From Bacteroidales bacterium Bact_19 (GTDB taxonomy: Bacteria; Bacteroidota; Bacteroidia; Bacteroidales; ML635J-15), in the NCBI GenBank assembly GCA_001603595.1, contig LUZK01000078.1, positions 1 through 32,905 of the forward strand: a stretch of 32,905 nt of DNA. The letters are read 5' to 3'. This document shows positions 7,790 to 15,371 of this stretch, piece after piece. Numbering within the stretch: the first letter of the stretch is position 1; the number at the start of each line of letters is the position of its first letter. Under the pieces are notes generated by a model. The model saw only the letters and a program-made list of their open reading frames with translations, had not been told where the DNA came from and did not search any database. A program made the position numbers and the translations under genes.

Positions 7790-8587
7790 ATGAATTTTTG
7801 CAATCTTGAATACTTATTTAGAAAAAAACAAAACTTCATATTTTCTGATGACTTTATAACTAATGTTTTGGATATAACTAAAGTAGAACATTATTCTGTA
7901 AAAGCCTTAAAATATTATGGGGAACTTTTAAAGTCAAACGAAACAATTATTCAAATTGACTTTGGTGCAGGTTCAAGAGGATTTAAGAATAATCACCGAA
8001 AAGTATCTGATATAGCAAAAATTTCAGGAACAAAACCTCAGTATGGAATATTTTATCAAAAACTAATTTCCTATTTCGGGATTAAGAAAGTAATAGAATT
8101 GGGGACATCGCTAGGAATTGCTTCTGCTTACTTTTCTTCTGTGTTTTCTGATTCTTATGTTGTTTCGGTTGAAGCTTGTCCTAATACAGTAGAATTTACA
8201 TCAAATAAATTAAAAATCAACAATTTCAATAATATAACTTTGATAAATAAAACCTTCGATGATTTTTTTAATGAAACTAATCCATATTACAAATATTTTG
8301 ATTTTGCATTTATTGATGGTAATCATCGAAAATTTGCAGTTTTGTCGTATTTCGAGAAATTAAAGTATGCTTATTTGAAAGATGTAAATATTGTAGTTAT
8401 TGATGATATAAACTGGAGCTTAGACATGCATAGTGCATGGCAGGAAATAGTAAAAAATAACACTAACTCGACTTGTTTAAACCTTTTCAGATGTGGAGTT
8501 GTAATTACAGGTTTCAATTTGCCTCGTGGAGAGTTTTGTTTAAATTTTGTTAAAAAGCCTTCCGAAAAGGAATTTTATGTAATTTAG
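7790..8587 (+). CDS. Class I SAM-dependent methyltransferase, target unknown
   Basis: 265-residue soluble protein with the class I methyltransferase fold. Motif I is [15 protein letters not shown] (residues 101-115), with the acidic residue ending strand 2 in VVSVEA (124-129). Motif IV is [10 protein letters not shown] (171-180), and VVIDDINWS (202-210) resembles the metal-site region of O-methyltransferases of the Methyltransf_24 type. The first 90 residues form an extra N-terminal domain I cannot assign. Substrate is unknown. It leads a tight run: the ABC ATPase gene starts 10 bases after its stop and the adenosyltransferase follows that by 10 more, so the three are likely one transcript, although no shared pathway is obvious. 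Confidence 0.85.
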   Translation: MNFCNLEYLFRKKQNFIFSDDFITNVLDITKVEHYSVKALKYYGELLKSNETIIQIDFGAGSRGFKNNHRKVSDIAKISGTKPQYGIFYQKLISYFGIKKVIELGTSLGIASAYFSSVFSDSYVVSVEACPNTVEFTSNKLKINNFNNITLINKTFDDFFNETNPYYKYFDFAFIDGNHRKFAVLSYFEKLKYAYLKDVNIVVIDDINWSLDMHSAWQEIVKNNTNSTCLNLFRCGVVITGFNLPRGEFCLNFVKKPSEKEFYVI

Positions 8588-8597
8588 AAAAAAAATT

Positions 8598-9296
8598 GTG
8601 AGTCTGATTGAATTAAATAATGTAATAAAAAACTATGTTGTAGGGCCAAATGTAGTAAGGGCTTTGCAAGGCATTAGTTTTAATATTAACAAAAACGAAT
8701 ATGTTGCCATAATGGGACCTTCGGGCAGCGGTAAGTCCACGTTAATGAATATTCTTGGTTGTCTTGATACTGTTAGTTCTGGAAAATATGTACTTAATGG
8801 TATTGATGTCAGCGATATGAGTGATAATGAACTTGCAGATATCAGAAACAAAGAAATTGGGTTTGTGTTTCAGACCTTTAACTTACTTCCCAGATATACT
8901 GCATTTGACAATGTGATGTTACCGCTGATTTATGCAGGAGTAAAATCAGGTGAGAGAATAGAAAGGACTTCTCAAGTAATTGCAGCGGTAGGACTGGCCG
9001 AACGTTCACATCACAGACCAAATGAACTTTCGGGTGGGCAAAGGCAGAGAGTTGCAATTGCCAGAGCTCTGATTAATAATCCTTCAATTATCCTTGCAGA
9101 TGAACCAACCGGGAACCTCGATACAAAAACTTCTGTAGAAATCATGGAAATTTTTGAACAAATTTATCAAAAAGGAAATACAATAATAGTTGTAACTCAC
9201 GAAGATGAGATCGCAAGGTATGCAAGAAGAATTATCCGATTGCGGGACGGATTGATTGAATCTGATACGATTAATGAAAAACCGATTTTAATTTAA
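8598..9296 (+). CDS. ABC transporter ATP-binding protein, LolD/MacB type
   Basis: 232-residue ATPase subunit of the lipoprotein-release/MacB class. All motifs are present: Walker A GPSGSGKS (40-47), Q-loop Q92, signature LSGGQRQR (144-151), Walker B ILADEP with D168 and E169, D-loop GNLD, and H-loop H201. The order MxxLGCLD and PTGNLDTKT is typical of LolD, FtsE-like and MacB ATPases that work with MacB/FtsX-type permeases. No permease gene is adjacent, so the partner is encoded elsewhere. The start is a GTG; the ten bases between it and the upstream stop hold no clear ribosome-binding site. Confidence 0.93.
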   Translation: MSLIELNNVIKNYVVGPNVVRALQGISFNINKNEYVAIMGPSGSGKSTLMNILGCLDTVSSGKYVLNGIDVSDMSDNELADIRNKEIGFVFQTFNLLPRYTAFDNVMLPLIYAGVKSGERIERTSQVIAAVGLAERSHHRPNELSGGQRQRVAIARALINNPSIILADEPTGNLDTKTSVEIMEIFEQIYQKGNTIIVVTHEDEIARYARRIIRLRDGLIESDTINEKPILI

Positions 9297-9306
9297 ATGT
9301 TTTATT

Positions 9307-9864
9307 ATGAAGTTATATACAAAAACAGGGGATAATGGAAAAACTTCGTTGCTGGGTGGTAAACGAGTCAGTAAAGATAACATCCGACTCGAAGCCTATG
9401 GCACAGTTGACGAACTTAATGCTAATGTAGGCATGGTTTTAAATTATGTTAATGAAGATTTTGATATTAATCTAATTGAATTTATACAGAATAAACTTTT
9501 TGATATTGGTTCTTTATTATCTGCAGAGGAAGACGAAGCAGAATATCCCTTACCGCAATTGAATCAAATAGAGAATAAAGATATTTTTGTCATAGAACAA
9601 GCTATTGACAGATATCAACAAGAATTACCTGAAATCACTAATTTCATAATTCCTGCAGGTAGTCATGCAGTTTCGTGGTGTCATATAGCAAGAACAGTAT
9701 GTCGTAGGGCAGAAAGACGTGTTGTTTCCATAAATGATGAAAATAATAAATATTTACAAATTATCGTTTTTTTAAATCGTTTGTCGGATTTATTTTTTAT
9801 ATTAGCAAGGAAAATGGCAAAAAGAGATGGAATTAATGAAATTTTTTGGAATAAAAATTTGTAA
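9307..9864 (+). CDS. Cob(I)alamin adenosyltransferase, PduO type
   Basis: 185-residue enzyme that transfers the adenosyl group of ATP to cob(I)alamin, making adenosylcobalamin. The N-terminus MKLYTKTGDNGKTSLLGGKRV is the PduO/MMAB ATP-binding segment, followed by RLEAYGTVDELNA. The C-terminal part has the conserved helix ARTVCRRAERRVV and the FLNRLSDLFFILAR segment that binds the corrin side. Length is normal. It lies 10 bases behind the ABC ATPase gene. It could supply cofactor to cobalamin enzymes and to the CarH-like regulator at 15346-16260; that link is inference, since the two are in different operons and no cobalamin riboswitch is visible here. Confidence 0.95.
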   Translation: MKLYTKTGDNGKTSLLGGKRVSKDNIRLEAYGTVDELNANVGMVLNYVNEDFDINLIEFIQNKLFDIGSLLSAEEDEAEYPLPQLNQIENKDIFVIEQAIDRYQQELPEITNFIIPAGSHAVSWCHIARTVCRRAERRVVSINDENNKYLQIIVFLNRLSDLFFILARKMAKRDGINEIFWNKNL

Positions 9865-9928
9865 TTCAAAAAAAAGTATTTATTTCGCAGTCCAATTTTT
9901 TGATGTTTAACCCTAAAACTGAAGATAT

Positions 9929-10150
9929 ATGTATTGGACATTAGAATTAGCATCCAAACTCGAAGATGCTCCATGGCCTGCAACAAAAGACGAACTTATT
10001 GACTATGCTATTCGTTCAGGAGCTCCTCTAGAAGTAATTGAAAATTTACAGGAAATTGAAGATGATGGAGAAATTTACGAAAGTATAGAAGATATTTGGC
10101 CTGATTATCCAAGCAAAGAAGATTTCTTTTTTAACGAAGATGAATATTAA
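9929..10150 (+). CDS. DUF2795 domain small acidic protein
   Basis: 73 residues, strongly acidic, beginning MYWTLELASKLEDAPWPATK and ending FFFNEDEY. It matches the DUF2795 family, which is highly conserved in Bacteroidota but has no established function that I know. No signal peptide or membrane segment; probably cytoplasmic. It lies 64 bases after the adenosyltransferase gene and directly before a strong terminator, so it is the last gene of the methyltransferase run or has its own weak promoter. The conserved motif GAPLEVIENLQE suggests a short helical fold. Confidence 0.88.
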   Translation: MYWTLELASKLEDAPWPATKDELIDYAIRSGAPLEVIENLQEIEDDGEIYESIEDIWPDYPSKEDFFFNEDEY

Positions 10151-10156
10151 AAATCA

Positions 10157-10182
10157 AAAGCTGCTTCAAGGCAGCTTTTTTT
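10157..10182. terminator. Intrinsic terminator, two-way
   Basis: Stem AAAGCTGC (10157-10164) with GCAGCTTT (10171-10178), six-base loop TTCAAG, and a T run to 10182. It ends the DUF2795 transcript; on the minus strand the stem is followed by TGATTTTT, so it can also stop the convergent membrane-protein gene ending at 10212. Confidence 0.85.
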
Positions 10183-10211
10183 ATGTTCTAACAAATCTTT
10201 TTACAATATTT

Positions 10212-11027
10212 TTATTTTCCCGTAACAATTTCTCCTGTTTCTGGATTACGTTCGCTTCCTCGCAGTGAGTGCGGTATCATGTAAACTAAAAATAGAATTA
10301 ATACAGCTGCAAATGCAATTTTGGGTCGTTGTTTTTTGAAATTTGCAATAAAGGCAATCAAAAATGCTATAAGTGCTATCAAAGTTTTGTTATCAGTGAG
10401 GTCTTCGCCCATAGGCCATCCTGTCCAGTAATGACCAAAAGCATATTTTTGTACTATGGGACCTAATACTGCTCCTCCCAAAACAAGTAAGACAAATGCA
10501 ATTTTTAGATACTTTCTGTAATTATCTTTTTTTAATAAAATTAAAATTCCGGTTAAATTAGAAAAAAACATTGCAAAAAACATGAATAAAACATGTGGAA
10601 TCATTATTACCGCCGGAACATCGCCTTTAAATCTAATTATTACAGGTTCATCTTCTGCAACTTTTATTTCTCTTCCATTTTCTTTCAAAACTAAAAAATA
10701 TTCCAGTTTTCCTGCAGCAGGTTGTGATGGTAACAATGCTTTGAGTACATTGTTTTCTTTTTGCAATTCTACAGAATCCCATTTAAAATTTCCTGGATAA
10801 ACTCTGTAATATACAACTCCATTTAAATTTTCAGGGGCCTTTGGCAGTTCCACATAAAAGTCTTTTGTCGAGTTTTGAGAACGTTTGAGTTTAAACTTAT
10901 ACTCCCCTAAGGAGGTTTCAATTTTAAATGTTTTTGGATAAGTGGGACCGGTTATTCTTTGATAAATTGCTGCTGATATTGTTATTGTAGCACCAAGTAT
11001 AAACGCTAAGAAAGTCTTATTTTTCAT
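10212..11027 (-). CDS. Conserved membrane protein of unknown function
   Basis: 271 residues. A first hydrophobic segment at about 5-20 may be a signal anchor. It is followed by an exported domain of about 110 residues rich in short alternating strands (TSLGEYKFKLKRSQ, VVYYRVYPGNFKW, KLEYFLVLKENG), and then four further membrane segments from about residue 138 (PHVLFMFFAMFFSNLTGI, the FVLLVLGGAVLG region, TLIALIAFLIAFIANF and the last helix ending VYMIPHSLRGSE). The C-terminal tail is polar. Conserved-looking polar residues near the membrane (PHVLFMF, HYWTGWP, IPHSLRGSE) could form a ligand or metal site. I recognise the type as a hypothetical protein of environmental bacteria but know no function. 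It starts 23 bases after the M28 peptidase stop, so it is probably in the same operon. Confidence 0.75.
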   Translation of the reverse strand: MKNKTFLAFILGATITISAAIYQRITGPTYPKTFKIETSLGEYKFKLKRSQNSTKDFYVELPKAPENLNGVVYYRVYPGNFKWDSVELQKENNVLKALLPSQPAAGKLEYFLVLKENGREIKVAEDEPVIIRFKGDVPAVIMIPHVLFMFFAMFFSNLTGILILLKKDNYRKYLKIAFVLLVLGGAVLGPIVQKYAFGHYWTGWPMGEDLTDNKTLIALIAFLIAFIANFKKQRPKIAFAAVLILFLVYMIPHSLRGSERNPETGEIVTGK

Positions 11028-11050
11028 AACTAGTTCACTGTTTAAATATT

Positions 11051-12835
11051 TTACAGTTGTATCATTAACTCAATTCTCTGATTTTCTCGTTCGACTTCCA
11101 CTTTTATTTGTTCTCCGGGATTTAATTTGCTTAGCCTGAACATGTATTCTTCTATGTCTTTTACGGGCATTCCGTTTATGGATTTAATAATGTCCCCATT
11201 TTTCATTCCTGCATTGTGAGCCGGTTTTCCGGGAGTAGCAACCTCAACTCTCAATCCTTCAATATTTGTTGCTGCAATATCAGGCATTATTCCCAAACTA
11301 ACTTTTAAATTGCCGCCATGACGAGAGTTTTCTTTTGAACTTGGACCGGCTTCTGTAAATATAGGACGCTCGCGTATTTTGTCAATTTCTTTAATTACTG
11401 ATATCAAGTAATCTCCAATTTCTTTCATTCCTTCGTAATTAATTTTATCCGGAGTGTCGGAGGGCGTATGATAATCGAGGTGCATACCGCTTGAAAAAAA
11501 CAATACAGGAATATTTTTGGCATAAAATGGAGCGTGATCTGAAGGACCTGAACCTTCGGGAGATAAGACAAGTTTAAAATTGAAATTTTTGTTAACAACA
11601 TTTAAAATACTATCAGCAGTTGTGAAAGTTCCTGTTCCTCCTATTGAAAGTACTTTTTCTGGTTTTAATCTTCCAACCATATCAAGATTTATCATCAAAA
11701 CAATATTTTTTAAATCTGTAAACGGGTTTTCCACAAAGAATTTTGATCCTAAAAGTCCTCTTTCTTCGGCTCCAAATGCAACAAAAATTAAAGATCGCTT
11801 AGGTTTTATGGGTTGATTCTTAAAATATTTAGCAATTTCAAGCAGTAGAGCAACACCCGAAGCATTATCATCAGCGCCGTAATGAATGGCTGATATATCC
11901 GGTACTCTACTTAAGGTTGACGGTCCTCCCATTCCAAGATGATCGTAATGAGCTCCAATTACAATGTATTGATGTCTTAATACAGGATCGCTACCGGTTA
12001 TATAAGTTACGATATTGGATGATTGACCTTCCACAGTTCTTAGTTCGGTTGAAGCGTTTACTTTAATTTTTGTAAGCATTGACCATGGTTTGTTCCTGCT
12101 ACTTATAATTTTATCAAGTTCTTCGATGCTATAATTTGATTTTTTTAAAATTTCGTTAGCAGCACTTCTTTTTACATGTATTACCGGAATGTTTACACGT
12201 CCTAAATTTCTACGAAGTTTAATAAGATTATCATCTTCGTCAAATTTTTCGGGCGAAACCAGAATAACTCCGCCTGCTCCCATGTCGGCAGCAGTCCTTA
12301 TTTTGTATTGGTCGGATGAATATTTTTCAAATTTTTTTGTATCGGGTAAATCATTTGGTATTCCGCGAAATATCATAACCCATTTTCCCTTGATTTTAGA
12401 GGCTTCGTAATAATCGTTCCAGATGAAATCGGGTTCTAAAATATTAAACCCGTACCCACAAAAATATAATTCCGAACTCAAAGATTTGTTAGCTGAAAAA
12501 CTTGTAACTGTATAATCTTTATTAAAAGTAAAATTTTTACCGCCGGAATTCAGGCTGTTGTTTTCTCCATAATCAATGTCAGTATCGAATACAAAAAAAT
12601 CTGTTTGTACGCTCGAAAAATTCAGGCTTTCAAGGTATTCAACAATATAGTTTATCGTTAAAAATTCTTCATCTCCTCCCGAAGGCCTTCCTCCAAATTC
12701 TTCTGATGCAAGTGTGTAAACATGTTGTTTAAGGCTTTCAGTCGAAATGCTTTCTCTCTGCGAGATAGCGTATTGTATTGAGAGAGTAAATGACAGAAAT
12801 AAAATTAAAAATCTTTTGAAGAATCTAAATTTCAT
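11051..12835 (-). CDS. Exported M28 metallopeptidase with PA and PDZ domains
   Basis: 594 residues. A signal peptide (FKRFLILFLSFTLS, cleavage near residue 25) directs export. A protease-associated domain occupies about 115-250 (FCGYGF ... GKWVMIFRG ... MGAGGVILVSP). The M28 zinc aminopeptidase domain follows, with likely metal and catalytic residues H296 (GAHYDHLG), D322 (GADDNASG), E357/E358 (GAEERG), D385 (INLDMVGR) and H456 (YHTPSDT). A C-terminal PDZ domain (about 510-594) contains AGMKNGDIIKSINGMPV. The set of metal ligands is complete, so it is probably an active aminopeptidase in the periplasm or outside the cell. The gene leads a two-gene minus-strand unit with the membrane protein at 10212. 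Confidence 0.93.
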   Translation of the reverse strand: MKFRFFKRFLILFLSFTLSIQYAISQRESISTESLKQHVYTLASEEFGGRPSGGDEEFLTINYIVEYLESLNFSSVQTDFFVFDTDIDYGENNSLNSGGKNFTFNKDYTVTSFSANKSLSSELYFCGYGFNILEPDFIWNDYYEASKIKGKWVMIFRGIPNDLPDTKKFEKYSSDQYKIRTAADMGAGGVILVSPEKFDEDDNLIKLRRNLGRVNIPVIHVKRSAANEILKKSNYSIEELDKIISSRNKPWSMLTKIKVNASTELRTVEGQSSNIVTYITGSDPVLRHQYIVIGAHYDHLGMGGPSTLSRVPDISAIHYGADDNASGVALLLEIAKYFKNQPIKPKRSLIFVAFGAEERGLLGSKFFVENPFTDLKNIVLMINLDMVGRLKPEKVLSIGGTGTFTTADSILNVVNKNFNFKLVLSPEGSGPSDHAPFYAKNIPVLFFSSGMHLDYHTPSDTPDKINYEGMKEIGDYLISVIKEIDKIRERPIFTEAGPSSKENSRHGGNLKVSLGIMPDIAATNIEGLRVEVATPGKPAHNAGMKNGDIIKSINGMPVKDIEEYMFRLSKLNPGEQIKVEVERENQRIELMIQL

Positions 12836-12857
12836 AAATAAAAATTTTCCATTTAAA

Positions 12858-12865
12858 CAAAAGTA
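12858..12865 (-). promoter_or_regulatory. Candidate -7 box for the M28 peptidase gene
   Basis: Minus strand TACTTTTG, matching TAnnTTTG, 22 bases before the ATG at 12835. No TTTG element is evident upstream. Confidence 0.4.
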
Positions 12866-12926
12866 ATAAATATAGGTTTATAAGAACTTAAAAAAAATTT
12901 AATGTATTATTAAAATATATGGTAAA

Positions 12927-12944
12927 AAAAGTTAGCTAACTTTT
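12927..12944. repeat. Perfect 18-bp palindrome, possible purQ terminator
   Basis: AAAAGTTAGCTAACTTTT is self-complementary. Read on the minus strand it can fold as a 7-bp stem with an AGCT loop followed by a run of seven T, starting about 17 bases after the purQ stop, so it may be a weak intrinsic terminator. Because it lies between purQ and the M28 gene it could also be a protein-binding site. Confidence 0.5.
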
Positions 12945-12961
12945 AGAAATGATTTATAAAA

Positions 12962-13660
12962 CTATTTTTTGTTTCGTAAATGAGTTATAATAGATTTAAA
13001 TATAGCCAGACCGTCGGTATTTTTTAATTCGGGGTCTGCTGCTCTTTCTGGATGAGGCATCATTCCGAATACATTTTTTTCTTTATTGCAAATACCTGCA
13101 ATATTCATCAATGACCCGTTCGGATTAGCTTTTTCGGTAAGTTTACCGTTTTCGTCGCAATACCTCCAGATAATTTGATTGTTTTGAATCATTTCGCTGA
13201 GTATATCATCAGGGGCGTAATATCTTCCTTCACCGTGAGCAATTGGGATTTTTAGAGGTTTTTCTTTGGTTACAAACATAGTCATTGCAGAATCAGTATT
13301 TTCTGCAATTATGTACTGATTTTTGCAAATAAATTTTTGATTTGTATTGTGTAAAAGAGTTCCGGGCAATAATCCTGCTTCGCACAAAATCTGGAATCCG
13401 TTGCACACTCCGAAAACAAAACCTCCTTTGTTTGCAAATTCTATGATACTTCCCATTATGGGAGAAAATTTTGCAATTGCTCCTGATCTTAAATAATCTC
13501 CATAAGAAAATCCTCCCGGAATTGCAATGGCATCACAGTTTTGTAATTCTGTGTCTTTATGCCATAATTCAACTACTTCTTGTTTGAGAATTTTTCTCAA
13601 TACATAAGTCATATCATGATCACAATTAGATCCGGGGAATATTACAACTCCAAATTTCAT
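12962..13660 (-). CDS. purQ: Phosphoribosylformylglycinamidine synthase, glutaminase subunit
   Basis: 232-residue class I glutamine amidotransferase subunit of the FGAM synthase (fourth step of purine synthesis); it releases ammonia from glutamine for PurL. The N-terminus KFGVVIFPGSNCDHD is typical of PurQ. The nucleophile elbow is GVCNGFQ with C86, and the rest of the triad is H203 and E205 in PHPERA. IPGGFSYGDYLRSGAIA is also diagnostic. The separate-subunit form implies a distinct PurL and PurS, but neither is beside it. It stands alone between two unrelated minus-strand genes and has its own promoter box. Confidence 0.97.
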   Translation of the reverse strand: MKFGVVIFPGSNCDHDMTYVLRKILKQEVVELWHKDTELQNCDAIAIPGGFSYGDYLRSGAIAKFSPIMGSIIEFANKGGFVFGVCNGFQILCEAGLLPGTLLHNTNQKFICKNQYIIAENTDSAMTMFVTKEKPLKIPIAHGEGRYYAPDDILSEMIQNNQIIWRYCDENGKLTEKANPNGSLMNIAGICNKEKNVFGMMPHPERAADPELKNTDGLAIFKSIITHLRNKK

Positions 13661-13682
13661 AAATTTAATTTATAATTTTCTC

Positions 13683-13690
13683 CAAAGATA
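13683..13690 (-). promoter_or_regulatory. Candidate -7 box for purQ
   Basis: Minus strand TATCTTTG, matching TAnnTTTG, 23 bases before the purQ ATG at 13660. The bases 19 upstream read TTTC, one off TTTG. No purine riboswitch is visible in the roughly 100-base gap. Confidence 0.45.
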
Positions 13691-13760
13691 GAATTATTGT
13701 AATAATTATGAAAGTATAAATGAGAATTTTACAAAATTAAAAATTCATCCACTAAGTACT

Positions 13761-14966
13761 TTACTTGCACTGTAGAGTTATTAACCCAATCTCAGGATGT
13801 GCTCCGATTCTTAATGGCATTAAAATAGTTCCGAGTCCGTTACTTATTATCAGAAACTTGTTTTCAAACATGTATTCACCATACCATTCCTTGTAAACCA
13901 ATGACGACGGGCTGTATTTGTTATTACAGCAAGCAATTTGCATGGAATGAGTGTGTCCGGAAAGAGTTAACATTATATTTTTGTATTTCAGGATCTCCAA
14001 TTTCCAATATGATGGGTCGTGTGAGAGTAAAACCACAAAATCTTCTTCTCTTGTATTCATTAATGCATGATTTATATCAGCATTACCTCCGAATGGAGGT
14101 TTTCCGCTACTTTCTATACCTGCAATTACGAGTTTTGATGTGTTTCTTTTAATTTGAATGTTCTCGTTTAAGAGTAAATTCCAATTAATTTTTGAATAGA
14201 AATCCTTTAGTTGATTAAAATTTTGTTCTTTTAATTTATCATCAGACCATTTTACGTAAGTTCCATAATCGTGATTCCCGGTAACTGCAAATACCCCGTC
14301 TTTTGCATTTAATTGCGAAAGAATATTTTCAAATCCAAAGGCCTCTGCTGTTAGATTGCTCACCAAATCTCCTGTGAAAACAATTATGTCCGGATTCAAA
14401 TCATTTATAATGTCTATGGATTCTTTAAGCTTATCTTGATTATTTCTGAAACTTTCTAAATGCAAATCCGAAATATGAACAATTTTGTAATTATTAAATT
14501 CTTGTGGTAGATTATAGAATTTCAATTCATATACTTTTAACTTAAAATCAAATCTGCCGTAAAAAATTCCATGAAAAATAATTGATGTAAATACGGCAGT
14601 TAAAATTATTTGAGTGATAATTTTGGCATATTTCAATCGCCGCAAACAAGCATTTTTCTTTTTAAGTATGCTAAATGGATAAAAGAGTAATTCGGTTAAA
14701 AGGTATATAAACTTCAGAAAATAATTTAAAATCATTATAACTACTATAACCTGAAATACTTCCCAAAAGTTTAGCCTAAAATTGTAATTTCTGTAAATTG
14801 TAAAAAATAATGAATTCAGGTATAGTAATATGCAGAAAGTCCAATAAGAGATTTTGAAATATTTGTTGTTTAATTTTTTATGTCTATTTATTAAAAATTG
14901 GTAAAATAAAAAATCAATTATTGGAAAAATTAATGCTAAAAGTATTCTAAATAAAATTATTTTCAT
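13761..14966 (-). CDS. Membrane-anchored metallophosphoesterase (YkuE-like)
   Basis: 401 residues. The first 135 contain about four hydrophobic segments (near 4-24, 40-58, 68-92 and 114-132), and the rest is a calcineurin-like phosphoesterase domain. The dimetal motifs are complete: ISDLHLE (D167, H169), FTGDLVSN, TGNHDYG, LLSHDP and SGHTHSMQI. YkuE-type relatives include enzymes acting on phosphate esters such as UDP-diacylglucosamine or other lipid-linked substrates; the substrate here is unknown. Hydrophobic segments before the catalytic domain suggest it works at the inner membrane. It is transcribed toward purQ but separated by 100 bases and a purQ promoter box, so the two are probably independent. 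Confidence 0.9.
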   Translation of the reverse strand: MKIILFRILLALIFPIIDFLFYQFLINRHKKLNNKYFKISYWTFCILLYLNSLFFTIYRNYNFRLNFWEVFQVIVVIMILNYFLKFIYLLTELLFYPFSILKKKNACLRRLKYAKIITQIILTAVFTSIIFHGIFYGRFDFKLKVYELKFYNLPQEFNNYKIVHISDLHLESFRNNQDKLKESIDIINDLNPDIIVFTGDLVSNLTAEAFGFENILSQLNAKDGVFAVTGNHDYGTYVKWSDDKLKEQNFNQLKDFYSKINWNLLLNENIQIKRNTSKLVIAGIESSGKPPFGGNADINHALMNTREEDFVVLLSHDPSYWKLEILKYKNIMLTLSGHTHSMQIACCNNKYSPSSLVYKEWYGEYMFENKFLIISNGLGTILMPLRIGAHPEIGLITLQCK

Positions 14967-14988
14967 TCTGAATTTTTAAAACAAAATT

Positions 14989-14996
14989 CAAAATTA
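14989..14996 (-). promoter_or_regulatory. Candidate -7 box for the metallophosphoesterase gene
   Basis: Minus strand TAATTTTG, matching TAnnTTTG, 23 bases before the ATG at 14966. No good upstream TTTG at the usual spacing. Confidence 0.4.
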
Positions 14997-15052
14997 AAAA
15001 ATTTAAATGCGGATTAGATAAATATGTTTAGAATTTTAAAAATATTTATGCA

Positions 15053-15078
15053 TTGAATTATTAAAGTGTTTATTTTTG
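15053..15078 (+). promoter_or_regulatory. Candidate promoter for the 88-residue protein
   Basis: TATTTTTG at 15071-15078 with TTG at 15053-15055, spacer 15 bases. Predicted transcription start about 15085, ATG at 15105. The spacer is shorter than consensus. Confidence 0.5.
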
Positions 15079-15104
15079 ACAATGAAAATTTAATGATTAA
15101 ATAA

Positions 15105-15371
15105 ATGAGTAAGATAGTTGTAGATCAGGTGTTTTTGGATGAGAAATACACAAAGTTTGTATTAAGACGTGAATATAATTGCAATCTGGTGCCAATTGCT
15201 GAAATGGAAATTTATGATAAAGCCTGGGAAAAACCAAAAAAAATAAAAAAAGTTGTTATTGATCCTTCAAAGGATGAATATATAATATTTGTAAATGATG
15301 AATTTGTAACCTCGAAAACTGTAAAAAAGACTTTGGAAACCTATATCAATTTGGGCTGGAAAGAATTGTAG
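15105..15371 (+). CDS. Small protein of unknown function
   Basis: 88 residues, no signal peptide, no membrane segment, no cysteine pair beyond a single Cys. It is rich in Lys, Glu and beta-branched residues, with a strand-like pattern (KFVLRREYNCNLVPIAEMEIYD, KKVVIDPSKDEYIIFVNDEFV) and an amphipathic end TVKKTLETYINLGWKEL. I do not recognise a family. Evidence that it is real: a promoter box 27 bases upstream, an ATG start, and protein-like composition. Its last 26 bases overlap, tail to tail, the end of the CarH-like regulator gene on the other strand, with no terminator between them. Confidence 0.65.
   Translation: MSKIVVDQVFLDEKYTKFVLRREYNCNLVPIAEMEIYDKAWEKPKKIKKVVIDPSKDEYIIFVNDEFVTSKTVKKTLETYINLGWKEL

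Noticed and set aside
9297-9306. Cobalamin riboswitch ahead of the adenosyltransferase gene
   Set aside because: The gap to the upstream gene is only 10 bases and no B12-box element is seen before the operon.
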